The position numbers and the translations under genes were made by a program. Source: an uncultured bacterium (GTDB taxonomy: Bacteria; Bacillota_I; Bacilli_A; RF39; UBA660). From it: 51,282 nucleotides of DNA. Shown piece by piece: positions 33,421 through 41,885 of this stretch (position 1 is the first letter of the stretch; the number at the start of each line of letters is the position of its first letter). Under the pieces are notes generated by a model. The model was not told the DNA's origin. It did no database searches and saw only the letters and a list, made by a program, of their open reading frames with translations. The stretch is from assembly GCA_946611605.1 (NCBI GenBank), contig CAMODU010000004.1, positions 1 through 51,282 on the forward strand, in the 5' to 3' direction.

Positions 33421-33483
33421 TTTTATCACCTAACTTAATTATAATATAAAATTTCAAAATGGTATATAAGATATACTATTCAA

Positions 33484-33588
33484 TTACCACCTAATATCAG
33501 GGCCTATTGTTACAATTGTTAAAAACAAAGTAACTATACCAACAACAAGTAGTATTATTAATATCAATTTAGCAATTTTATTATTCAT
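33484..33588 (-). CDS. 34-residue membrane peptide
   Basis: A short frame, ATG 33588-33586 behind AAGGTGATTAA, stop TAA 33486-33484. The product is one hydrophobic helix (about residues 6-28) with a Lys-bearing N-terminus and the end GPDIRW. It begins ten bases after the 33598 gene, so both are probably one transcript. Unknown function. The ribosome site and the single clean helix are the evidence that it is real. Confidence 0.6.
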   Translation of the reverse strand: MNNKIAKLILIILLVVGIVTLFLTIVTIGPDIRW

Positions 33589-33597
33589 TTAATCACC

Positions 33598-33921
33598 TTA
33601 ATTCTCTATATTTGAATGACACTTTGCTTTCTTATATGTATTTTCAGGACAACTATCTTCAAAATCTGGGCAATAATAACATGTTCTCGCGCCATCCTTA
33701 TCCACATCATTGTCACATTTTAATGCAGCCTGACATCCCCACCATAAGGGTTGTCTATTGTGTTCTACGTATACATATATTCCAAACCCTAGTAGTATTG
33801 CTTGCACAATTATTAAAAAATAAATAATACTCTTATCTATATTCTTGATTCGTAGAAGAACACAATAAATAATAATTAATAAGATTTGTATCATAATAGC
33901 TATAGTTTTAATCGTTTCCAT
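33598..33921 (-). CDS. Small membrane protein with Cys-rich extracellular tail
   Basis: A 107-aa protein: two hydrophobic helices (about residues 5-23 and 30-51), then an outside-facing tail with seven cysteines (WWGCQAALKCD, CYYCPDFEDSC, KKAKCH) whose spacing fits disulfides or a metal site. No family recognised. It starts behind a GATGAT ribosome site and a TGTTATAAT promoter, and is followed by the 34-aa membrane peptide gene. Confidence 0.78.
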   Translation of the reverse strand: METIKTIAIMIQILLIIIYCVLLRIKNIDKSIIYFLIIVQAILLGFGIYVYVEHNRQPLWWGCQAALKCDNDVDKDGARTCYYCPDFEDSCPENTYKKAKCHSNIEN

Positions 33922-33944
33922 ATAATCATCTCTATTCTAATCAC

Positions 33945-33953
33945 ATTATAACA
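33945..33953 (-). promoter_or_regulatory. Extended -10 promoter of the Cys-rich protein gene
   Basis: TGTTATAAT directly after the pcrA terminator's U-tract. Confidence 0.65.
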
Positions 33954-33980
33954 AAAAAAGATTTATTACTAAATCTTTTT
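33952..33980 (-). terminator. Terminator of pcrA
   Basis: AAAAAGATTTA and TAAATCTTTTT (33955-33980) form an 11-bp stem around TTAC, followed by T residues on the minus strand. The stop codon lies in the hairpin. Confidence 0.88.
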
Positions 33981-36059
33981 AATACTTTTATGATTTTTCA
34001 TTAATGTTTTAACACCTGTCTTAAAAGCAACATTTATTAATCCACCATCAACAAATATAACAACACCTAATCCTAATGTATCATGTTCAATAGTATCACC
34101 TTTATTAATATCTTCATTACTACCTTCTATATACATCTTAGATTTATCTATTTTATTAGTAAATAATATATCATCTTTAATAGTATCTATTCTTTCTAAA
34201 TACTTATCATCTATTTCTTCAATAAATCTAGAAGGAGGATTACTATTTTCTTGTCCATATAACATACGTCTTTTAGCATTAGTTAAGAATAATCTTGCTT
34301 TAGCTCTTGTGATACCTACATAACAAAGTCTTCTTTCTTCTTCTATTCCATCTTCTTCATCAAATGAATTAGAATGAGGGAATATTCCTTCTTCCATACC
34401 TACTAAAAATACTGTATTAAATTCTAGACCTTTAGCAGAATGAATAGTCATTAAAGTAACACCATTATCATCTTCATGATTTTGATTCATATCACTTATT
34501 AAAGATATTTGTTCAAGGAAATAGCCTAAATCAATAGTATCAGATGATTCTTCATATGATGCAGATATGGATTTAAACTCTTCTAAGTTTTCTAATCTTA
34601 TATCTGCTTCTAGACTCTTCTCTTCTTCATATTCTTTTCTCATACCTGTTTTATCAAGTATGGAGTCAATTAAATCTGTTATATTCATATTTTTAGAATC
34701 ATTTATTAGGTCTTCTATTAAGTCTTTAAATGCTAATTCTTTATTACTAGATAATGCTTTATACATACTTATATGAGATATATTAGATTCATTTTCTAAC
34801 TTATCTATAGAAGTGTCTCCTATACCTCTTTTAGGTACATTTATTATTCTTCTTAAAGATATATTATCATCTTGATTATATATTAATCTTAAATAAGCTA
34901 TTAAATCTTTTATTTCTTTTCTTTGATAGAAATATATAGAACCTATTATCTTATATGGAATAGATGATGTCATCATTTCTTCTTCAAATACACGTGATTG
35001 TCCATTTGTACGATAAAGAACAGCCATCTCAGATAAATCTGTTCCTTCTTTATTTAATTCTTTTATCTTTTCTGCTACTTTATGTGCTTCATCTCTTTCA
35101 TCATAACATCTAATATAATTAACCTTTTCTCCATCTCCATTTGAAGACCATAGTTTAAGATCTTTCCTATTCTTATTATTCTTAATAACTGAATTAGCAG
35201 CATTAAGGATATTATTTGTAGATCTATAATTCTCTTCTAGTTTAATAGATACACATTCAGGATAATCTTTCTCAAAGTTCATGATATTCTTATAATCTGC
35301 TTGTCTAAAAGCATATATAGATTGGTTCATATCACCAACTACAAATAGATTACGATATTGAGATGCTAATAACTTAGTAAATCTATATTGTACAGGATTA
35401 GTATCTTGATACTCATCAACTAGTATATATTGATATTTATCTTGATAATAATCTAATATATCATCATGTTCTTCTAACAACTTAACTGGTAATACAAGTA
35501 AATCATCAAAATCAAGAGATGATGATTCATGTAATACTCTTTGATATGTATTATATATACTTACACACATCTTATCGAACTCTGTATTAAATAATGTATC
35601 TAGTTCTTTTTGAGATAGCATTTCATTCTTTATAAAAGATATTCTATTTCTAATTGCATAAGGACTGAACTTTTTAGGGTCTATATTATTGTTTTTCAAT
35701 ATCTTTTTAATGACAGTCAATGAGTCATCAGCATCTATAATAGTAAAATTTCTATTTAAACCTAAAAAATCATAATGTTCTCTTATTATCTTTAATCCAA
35801 ATGAATGGAATGTACCAATGAAAGAATAAGTATCACCTATCATGTTATATACTCTTTCTTTCATTTCTCCTGCTGCTTTATTAGTAAATGTAATAGCTAA
35901 GATATTAGAAGACTTAACTCCTTGTTGTATAAGATTAGCTATTCTAGTAGTTAATACTTTAGTTTTACCAGATCCAGCTCCAGCCATTACTAAACATGGA
36001 CCTTCCATATGTTGAACAGCTTCAATTTGTTGTTTATTTAATCCTTGTAATAAATCCAT
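33969..36059 (-). CDS. pcrA: ATP-dependent DNA helicase PcrA/UvrD
   Basis: A 696-aa superfamily 1A 3'-5' helicase acting in repair and replication. Motifs in order: Q motif GLNKQQIEAVQH, Walker A AGAGSGKTKVL (about residues 27-37), Ia ITFTNKAAGEMKERV, II LVDEYQDTN, III VVGDMNQSIYAFRQAD, IV EENYRST, V TIHSAKGLEFNTVFLVG and VI YVGITRAKARLFL. The C-terminal segment (GDTIEHDTLGLGVV) is the short RNA-polymerase-interacting tail seen in PcrA. Own promoter and terminator. Confidence 0.97.
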   Translation of the reverse strand: MDLLQGLNKQQIEAVQHMEGPCLVMAGAGSGKTKVLTTRIANLIQQGVKSSNILAITFTNKAAGEMKERVYNMIGDTYSFIGTFHSFGLKIIREHYDFLGLNRNFTIIDADDSLTVIKKILKNNNIDPKKFSPYAIRNRISFIKNEMLSQKELDTLFNTEFDKMCVSIYNTYQRVLHESSSLDFDDLLVLPVKLLEEHDDILDYYQDKYQYILVDEYQDTNPVQYRFTKLLASQYRNLFVVGDMNQSIYAFRQADYKNIMNFEKDYPECVSIKLEENYRSTNNILNAANSVIKNNKNRKDLKLWSSNGDGEKVNYIRCYDERDEAHKVAEKIKELNKEGTDLSEMAVLYRTNGQSRVFEEEMMTSSIPYKIIGSIYFYQRKEIKDLIAYLRLIYNQDDNISLRRIINVPKRGIGDTSIDKLENESNISHISMYKALSSNKELAFKDLIEDLINDSKNMNITDLIDSILDKTGMRKEYEEEKSLEADIRLENLEEFKSISASYEESSDTIDLGYFLEQISLISDMNQNHEDDNGVTLMTIHSAKGLEFNTVFLVGMEEGIFPHSNSFDEEDGIEEERRLCYVGITRAKARLFLTNAKRRMLYGQENSNPPSRFIEEIDDKYLERIDTIKDDILFTNKIDKSKMYIEGSNEDINKGDTIEHDTLGLGVVIFVDGGLINVAFKTGVKTLMKNHKSIKKI

Positions 36060-36077
36060 GTTTTCACCTTCTTATAT

Positions 36078-36086
36078 ATTATATCA
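36078..36086 (-). promoter_or_regulatory. Extended -10 promoter of pcrA
   Basis: TGATATAAT joined directly to the upstream gene's U-tract (TTTTTTTGATATAAT). Confidence 0.65.
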
Positions 36087-36120
36087 AAAAAAGAGTAATA
36101 ATTAATACATTATACTCTTC
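36087..36120 (-). terminator. Terminator of the ATP-grasp gene
   Basis: AAGAGTA(T)AAT pairs with ATT(A)TTACTCTT (36091-36119) with a one-base offset, followed by T residues on the minus strand. Confidence 0.7.
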
Positions 36121-37135
36121 TTTGTCTTACTTTATTTTCTGATAACTTTCTTATCTTTTCAGCTATATATTCAACATCTTTATCAGTATTTTCATAATTA
36201 CCTATAAATAGTCCTGGATTAACCATTTCATATTCTAATAATATAGGATTACCATTTTTATCTTTAAAATAATCTATTCTATTAATATATGATTCTATAT
36301 TATATTTATATTCCATATAATCAATTAATTCTTTACCAATTAATACTTCATGACTAGTAGGTTCATATTTATGTAATACTCTATCCTTTTGAACAGGTAT
36401 ATTACTTATACCATCTGTCCACTCTTTATATCTAGAATATACTAACTCTTTATCTAAGAACATCATTTGATATTCTCCATCCCATACTTCTTCCATGATT
36501 GGTTGAACTACCCAACCTAATACTTTAGATTCTTTGTTTCTCAAATATTCTTCATCTATATTTCCTAGATTAGAAATAGAATTAGATAATTCACCACTTA
36601 ATGGTTTAATAATATATCTATCTAATGTATTATACTTATTCTTTAATTCATCAAATGATACTTCATTACTATGAATATATGATGGTATTTTCTTAATACC
36701 AATATTAGATAATTTATCTTCTTCTATTTCAGTTAAATACTCTTTAGTCATACCTTTAAGCATAGCCTTAGGATTATTAATAACTAATCCATAATAATGA
36801 GTATTTAGATATTCTAAATAAGCTTTAACATTATTAAAATTACCTTCAACAGATCCTATAGATCTAACAATCATTATATCTATAAGTCTATTTACTATAT
36901 TCATGTCTAACTCTAGATTTAACCCATCATATATATCATATACTCTTTTATATCTATGATTATTAGTATCAAAGTTATCTATTGATGTTAAGAATACTTT
37001 ATATCCATTATGAGTAAACTCTTTAATTAATCCTTTTACTTCATGACTATATGGCTCTGAATATCCTTCATGTAGACATGAAACAAATTTATTAATAGCG
37101 TCATTATTTCTTACGTGTATTAGTATAGTCTTCAT
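36110..37135 (-). CDS. ATP-grasp ligase, glutathione-synthetase/RimK/DcsG-like
   Basis: A 341-aa ATP-grasp protein. The nucleotide-binding core shows NNPKAMLKGMTKEYL, YIIKPLSGELSNS (about residues 173-185), VVQPIMEEVWDGEYQMMF, NRIDYF and the metal-binding LLEYEMVNPGLF near the end, as in ligases that join an amine to an activated carboxylate. Substrate unknown; amino-acid or peptide ligation is likely. Its start lies 32 bases inside the end of the M14 peptidase gene in another frame, so the two are co-translated and probably act on the same substrate. Confidence 0.87.
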   Translation of the reverse strand: MKTILIHVRNNDAINKFVSCLHEGYSEPYSHEVKGLIKEFTHNGYKVFLTSIDNFDTNNHRYKRVYDIYDGLNLELDMNIVNRLIDIMIVRSIGSVEGNFNNVKAYLEYLNTHYYGLVINNPKAMLKGMTKEYLTEIEEDKLSNIGIKKIPSYIHSNEVSFDELKNKYNTLDRYIIKPLSGELSNSISNLGNIDEEYLRNKESKVLGWVVQPIMEEVWDGEYQMMFLDKELVYSRYKEWTDGISNIPVQKDRVLHKYEPTSHEVLIGKELIDYMEYKYNIESYINRIDYFKDKNGNPILLEYEMVNPGLFIGNYENTDKDVEYIAEKIRKLSENKVRQRRV

Positions 37136-38147
37136 TCATTTCTACCCCCATGTATTTTGAAATAAAGTTATACCCCAATTTAGTTCTTTCAGCAGTATTT
37201 CTATTATGTAGAGATAATTCTATTAACATAGAATTACATTTATATCTTTGTTCTACATATTCTCTTGCCTTTTTATCAAATACATTTATTATCTTTCTTT
37301 GTTTAACTAATGCTCTTGCAAATCTTTTAAAATTAGATTGATCTTCTAATACTTGTATTCCATCTATCTTATCTTTAAGATCTGTAATCTTAGTTCTTAT
37401 ATAATCTTTCTTAGTTATTTCATCACAGTGAACATCTATAAAATTAACAATATTATATTTATCCATCATAGATTTAATATAATCTATTTCAGGTATTACA
37501 TCTGTAGTATGCCATAGTCTATTATAATCTTTTTTATCTGTGTATCTATGATTACCATTTAATACACCCTTTTGATTAACAATAGGATATATAACAAAAC
37601 AATTATTATCATATAATCTATTATCAAGAATAGATTTAATCATACCTTCAATAAAGAAACTTGATAATGTTTCCCCTGGATGTTGTCTTCCTATTATAAA
37701 TATTGCATCCTTACTAGGATCACCTATTACTATTTCAGGTAATACACCTTTATTAATAATTACATCATCATTATTATTAATTGTAGATAAGAATTGTTTA
37801 AGATTCTCAATTGTATATCTAGGATATGAACTTATCTCTACATTTGTCATAGGTCTAATATGAATATACATATCATCTCCATCCATATAACAAGTATTAT
37901 TATCCATATCTATTAGCATTCCATCTTCACCAAGAATAAGAGGATATTGAAATGAATCATATTGTTGATTATTAGTATTCTTAATTATTAAAGTTCCTGG
38001 ATTATTGGATTTATTATTAATTCTAAAATTATAATAATTAGAATACTTTTCACCTTCCATAACAGGAGATACAGTAGCTGTATTATTTTGTTTATCTTCT
38101 TTAATAATATTAATAGAAGATCCACCATAACCATAATTGATAATCAT
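37104..38147 (-). CDS. M14-family carboxypeptidase, cytosolic-carboxypeptidase-like
   Basis: A 347-aa zinc carboxypeptidase without a signal peptide. An N-terminal beta region (about residues 1-125) precedes the M14 domain. The zinc motif HxxE is in GRQHPGETLSS (about residue 155), substrate-binding NGNHRY and DYNRLW follow, the third zinc His is in FIDVHCDE, and the Glu in MLIELSLHN fits the catalytic Glu. HPGET plus the N-terminal domain is typical of CCP/M14D-like enzymes. I use ATG 38147 behind AAAGGAGG. First gene of a pair with the ATP-grasp ligase. Confidence 0.87.
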   Translation of the reverse strand: MIINYGYGGSSINIIKEDKQNNTATVSPVMEGEKYSNYYNFRINNKSNNPGTLIIKNTNNQQYDSFQYPLILGEDGMLIDMDNNTCYMDGDDMYIHIRPMTNVEISSYPRYTIENLKQFLSTINNNDDVIINKGVLPEIVIGDPSKDAIFIIGRQHPGETLSSFFIEGMIKSILDNRLYDNNCFVIYPIVNQKGVLNGNHRYTDKKDYNRLWHTTDVIPEIDYIKSMMDKYNIVNFIDVHCDEITKKDYIRTKITDLKDKIDGIQVLEDQSNFKRFARALVKQRKIINVFDKKAREYVEQRYKCNSMLIELSLHNRNTAERTKLGYNFISKYMGVEMNEDYTNTRKK

Positions 38148-38167
38148 AATTAATCCTCCTTTCCCAT

Positions 38168-38176
38168 ATTCTACCA
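38168..38176 (-). promoter_or_regulatory. Extended -10 promoter of the M14/ATP-grasp pair
   Basis: TGGTAGAAT, a variant -10 with TGG, about 20 bp before the start and close behind the pheT terminator. Confidence 0.5.
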
Positions 38177-38180
38177 TAAA

Positions 38181-38212
38181 TAAAAAAGAAATAGTATATT
38201 AACTATTTCTTA
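38181..38212 (-). terminator. Terminator of pheST
   Basis: AAGAAATAGT and ACTATTTCTT (38186-38211) around ATATTA, with T residues following on the minus strand. The pheT stop is in the loop. Confidence 0.85.
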
Positions 38213-40571
38213 CTTTAGCATCTAATTTAGCTTCTACTTCTTTAATAATTTTATTAAATACTTCCATTACTTCATCATCAGATAAAGTTCTAGTATCATC
38301 TTTAAATGTTAATGAATATGCCATAGATTTTTTACCTTCTTCTATATCTCTATAAATATCAAAGATATCTATATCAGTAAGCAATCTACCACCTGCATAT
38401 TTAATAACATCTTCTATTTCTTTATTAGTAATTTCATTCTTAACTATAAATGCAACATCTTTCTTTATTTCAGGATATTTAGATGCTTCTTTAAACTTAA
38501 GTGCCTTAATAGATAATTCATATAACTTAGTCATACTGAATTCAGCAACATATACATCATCTTTCATAATTGAAGGATGAACTCTTCCAATTATACCAAC
38601 TTCTTTTCTGTCTATTAAAATACTTGCAGATACACCTGGATGTAATTCTTTTACTTCTACCTTAGTAAAATCATATCTATTCTTAAATCCTAAATATTTA
38701 AATAAGTTTTCAATTATACCTTTTAGTAAATAGAAATCAGCTTTAATGTTTACTCCATTTACTTTATTAATCATATAATTACCTTTCATAAGAATAGCTA
38801 CTTTAGTATCTTCATTATAATCTTTATCATATGTTTTAGCTATTTCATAGATATTAACATCTTCTACTTTTCTAGCTTTATTATATTCATATACATTTAA
38901 TAAAGAAGGTATTAAAGATAATCTAACAACAGATTTATCTACACTCATAGGATTAGGTAATACTATATTTTCTTTGCCTTCATATTTAAACATATTAGCA
39001 GTTGTAGGATTAACTAATGTATAATTCTTAGATTCATTTAATCCTAGAGATCTTAATCTCTTAGATATCATCTTTCTAATACCTACATCACCCTTATACA
39101 TACCTCTTCTTGTAGGTATAGTTGGCAATGTTGATACTAAGTTATGATATCCATATAATCTACCTATCTCTTCTGCCATATCAGCAACATTAGGATCTAT
39201 GTCTAATCTTCTATTAGGAATAGTAACAGTAAACTTATCCTTATCTAATTCATAAGGAAAATCTAATCTGCCTAATTCTACTTTCATATCATCAGTAGAT
39301 ATTTGAATTCCTAATAATTTATTAATCTCTTCTGTAGTAAATTCAACTACTTTTTTAGTCTTATCTACTTTATCATGTTCTAACATTCCATCTATTACAG
39401 TTCCACCTGCATATTCTTCTAATAATGATAAACATCTATCCATTGCTTGATATGTATATTCATAATTTAAACCTTTACCATATCTAATAGATGCTTCAGA
39501 TTTTAAATTTAATCTAGCTGCAGTATTTCTAATTGATACAGCATCAAATATAGCTGCTTCAATAAAGATATTTTTAGTATTTTCATCTACTTCAGTATTT
39601 AATCCACCCATTACACCTGCAATACAAGTTGGAACTTTACCATCTGTAATAACTATATCAGATGTAGTTAATTCTCTTTCTACTTCATCAAGAGTAGTTA
39701 ACTTTTCATTTTCTTTAGCATCTCTAACTAATACTTCTTTTCCTAGTTTATCTGCATCAAAGAAATGTGTTGGTTGACCATATTCAAGCATAACAAAGTT
39801 AGATATATCTACAACATTATTAATTGGTCTCATACCAGCAGCAGTGATTCTTTTCTTAATCCATTCAGGTGATTCACCTATTTTAACATTCTTAACCATC
39901 TTACCTAAATATAAAGGACATTTATCAGTATCAACAGTTAATTTAACATGTTTGTTAACATCATCTGTTTTATCAACATTATATTTAGCATCAGGTAATG
40001 TTACAGGTTTATTAATAATAGTACCTACTTCATAAGCAAAACCAATATGATAATAACAATCATTATTTCTATGTTTATGTACATCTAATTCATACAATGT
40101 ATCATCTACACCTAAATATTCTATTGCATCCATTCCAACTGGTGCATCTTCAGGTAATTCTTCTATACCTTTAGCATATGTTTCATCAGTCTTTTCTTCT
40201 AAGCCTAATTCAAATAAAGCACATATCATACCATTTGATTCTTCACCACGTATTTTACCTGCTTTAATTTCAAAATCTCCAGGAAGAACAGCACCAGGTA
40301 ATGCAACTATAACTTTTAAACCTTTTCTTACATTAGGAGCACCACATACTATTTGAGTAGTTTCGTTACCTACATTAACCTTACAAATATGTAAGTGATC
40401 TGAATCAGGATGATCAGTGCATTCTAATACTTCACCAACAACAAGGTTCTTAATATGATTAGATTGAACAGATTCTACATTAACACCAGCTTTAGTAATC
40501 TTAACAGCTAATTCTTCTAAATCTTCCCCATCTAAATCAACGTAATCTTTTACCCAATTCATTGATATCAT
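38199..40571 (-). CDS. pheT: Phenylalanyl-tRNA synthetase beta subunit
   Basis: A 790-aa beta subunit, full length. It contains the EMAP/tRNA-binding-like domain (VGEVLECTDHPDSDHLHICKV), B3/B4 editing domain (ADMAEEIGRLYGYHN follows in B5), catalytic-like domain and the C-terminal anticodon-binding FDX-ACB domain (ASKYPEIKKDVAFIV, FKDDTRTLSDDEV). I choose ATG 40571: the frame to 40595 runs into pheS, and GGGAGG precedes the ATG. It starts one base after the pheS stop. Confidence 0.97.
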   Translation of the reverse strand: MISMNWVKDYVDLDGEDLEELAVKITKAGVNVESVQSNHIKNLVVGEVLECTDHPDSDHLHICKVNVGNETTQIVCGAPNVRKGLKVIVALPGAVLPGDFEIKAGKIRGEESNGMICALFELGLEEKTDETYAKGIEELPEDAPVGMDAIEYLGVDDTLYELDVHKHRNNDCYYHIGFAYEVGTIINKPVTLPDAKYNVDKTDDVNKHVKLTVDTDKCPLYLGKMVKNVKIGESPEWIKKRITAAGMRPINNVVDISNFVMLEYGQPTHFFDADKLGKEVLVRDAKENEKLTTLDEVERELTTSDIVITDGKVPTCIAGVMGGLNTEVDENTKNIFIEAAIFDAVSIRNTAARLNLKSEASIRYGKGLNYEYTYQAMDRCLSLLEEYAGGTVIDGMLEHDKVDKTKKVVEFTTEEINKLLGIQISTDDMKVELGRLDFPYELDKDKFTVTIPNRRLDIDPNVADMAEEIGRLYGYHNLVSTLPTIPTRRGMYKGDVGIRKMISKRLRSLGLNESKNYTLVNPTTANMFKYEGKENIVLPNPMSVDKSVVRLSLIPSLLNVYEYNKARKVEDVNIYEIAKTYDKDYNEDTKVAILMKGNYMINKVNGVNIKADFYLLKGIIENLFKYLGFKNRYDFTKVEVKELHPGVSASILIDRKEVGIIGRVHPSIMKDDVYVAEFSMTKLYELSIKALKFKEASKYPEIKKDVAFIVKNEITNKEIEDVIKYAGGRLLTDIDIFDIYRDIEEGKKSMAYSLTFKDDTRTLSDDEVMEVFNKIIKEVEAKLDAKVRNS

Positions 40572-40572
40572 A

Positions 40573-41619
40573 TTATTCTTCCTCCCTTCTATCAAACATA
40601 CTTGATTCTCTTAAATCAGTATTATAGAAAGTTCTTATATCATTTATATTGTATTTAAGCATAGCACATCTTTCAGCACCAAATCCAAATGCAAAACCAT
40701 TCCATTTAGATGCATCATATCCACACATGTTTAATACATTAGGATGAACCATACCTGCTCCTCCTATTGTTATCCAACCAGTATTTTTACAAATATTACA
40801 TCCTTTACCTTTGCAATTAAAACATGATATATCCATTTCTACTGAAGGTTCAGTAAATTGATAATAAGAAGGTCTAAATCTTGTTTCAGTATCTGATCCA
40901 AATAATTTCTTAGCAATTACATCAAATGTTCCTTTTAAATCTGATAAAGAAATATCATGATCAACTAATAATCCTTCTATTTGCATGAATTGATGTGAAT
41001 GAGTTGCATCATCATCATCTCTTCTATATGTTTTACCAGGACATATCATTCTAACTGGCTCTTTACCACCTAGTTCAAGCATAACTCTTGCTTGTACAGG
41101 AGATGTTTGACTTCTTAACAATATCTCATCATCTTTAATATAGAATGTATCTTGAGCATCTCTTGCAGGATGTCCTTTAGGTATATTTAATAATTCAAAG
41201 TTAAATCTATCTTCTTCTACTTCAGGTCCATCATATACATCATAACCCATAGACATGAATACTTCTTCGAAGTCTTCAACTACCTTCTCTAGTATATTTG
41301 GAGCACCTGTAGGAATAGATGTAGCTGGTAAAGTTATATCTATTGATTCTTTATTTAACTTTTCATTAAGAATTTGATTGTTGATATCTTCTTCTTTCTT
41401 ACCAATTATTTCAGTAGCTTCATTCTTAGCTACATTAACAATTTGACCTACTTCTTTTCTTTCTTCAGGAGATAAATCTTTCATGTTTTTCATAAGTTCA
41501 TTTATTGAACCTGTTTTACCAATATACTTAGCTTTAATATCTACTATATCTTGTGGTGTCTTAACTGATTCAATATCTTTCTTTAAATCATTAATTATCC
41601 CTTCTACTTTTTCTTTCAT
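40573..41619 (-). CDS. pheS: Phenylalanyl-tRNA synthetase alpha subunit
   Basis: A 348-aa catalytic subunit. An N-terminal coiled coil (about residues 1-85) precedes the class II core: motif 2 with CPGKTYRRDDDDATHSHQFMQIEG, RPSYYQFTEPSVEMD, and motif 3 GFAFGFGAERCAMLKY. It also has a CFNCKGKGCNICKNTGW insertion with a zinc-finger-like Cys pattern. I use ATG 41619 behind AGAAGGG; the longer frame enters the T-box terminator. Controlled by the T-box upstream. Confidence 0.97.
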   Translation of the reverse strand: MKEKVEGIINDLKKDIESVKTPQDIVDIKAKYIGKTGSINELMKNMKDLSPEERKEVGQIVNVAKNEATEIIGKKEEDINNQILNEKLNKESIDITLPATSIPTGAPNILEKVVEDFEEVFMSMGYDVYDGPEVEEDRFNFELLNIPKGHPARDAQDTFYIKDDEILLRSQTSPVQARVMLELGGKEPVRMICPGKTYRRDDDDATHSHQFMQIEGLLVDHDISLSDLKGTFDVIAKKLFGSDTETRFRPSYYQFTEPSVEMDISCFNCKGKGCNICKNTGWITIGGAGMVHPNVLNMCGYDASKWNGFAFGFGAERCAMLKYNINDIRTFYNTDLRESSMFDRREEE

Positions 41620-41639
41620 AAGAACCCTTCTTTCTAAAA

Positions 41640-41850
41640 AATAAAAGACCATGATGAAGGAACGAAATTACTCGTGGTACCATCCTTCTTCATGATCTTA
41701 AAATCACCTTTATTCTTTAACGCAGAAATACGATTAATACTCCAAGGTTGAAATTCATTATATATCTTATCTAGGAAACTCTCAGCTAATAATTTCCATT
41801 CTCTTAAGATAACTTATATATAACTAATAAGTCCTCTTCTTTGTATTACT
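41640..41850 (-). promoter_or_regulatory. T-box leader controlling pheST
   Basis: On the minus strand the leader shows TGGAGTA after stem I, a candidate TTC (Phe) specifier at 41750-41752, stem III near 41720-41736, and the antiterminator T-box GGATGGTACCACGAG (about 41669-41683). The bulge TGGT pairs with the tRNA 3' ACCA, matching the A discriminator of tRNA-Phe. A terminator follows: GATCATGAAGAAGGA pairs with CCTTCATCATGGTC near 41646-41697, then T residues. Uncharged tRNA-Phe should allow transcription of pheST. Confidence 0.9.
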
Positions 41851-41856
41851 ATAAGT

Positions 41857-41885
41857 ATTTTAGTACATTAAATACTTTAAGTCAA
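41857..41885 (-). promoter_or_regulatory. Promoter of the pheST T-box transcript
   Basis: TTGACT (41880-41885), 17-bp spacer, TAAAAT (41857-41862). The -35 box touches the end of asnB. Confidence 0.75.
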
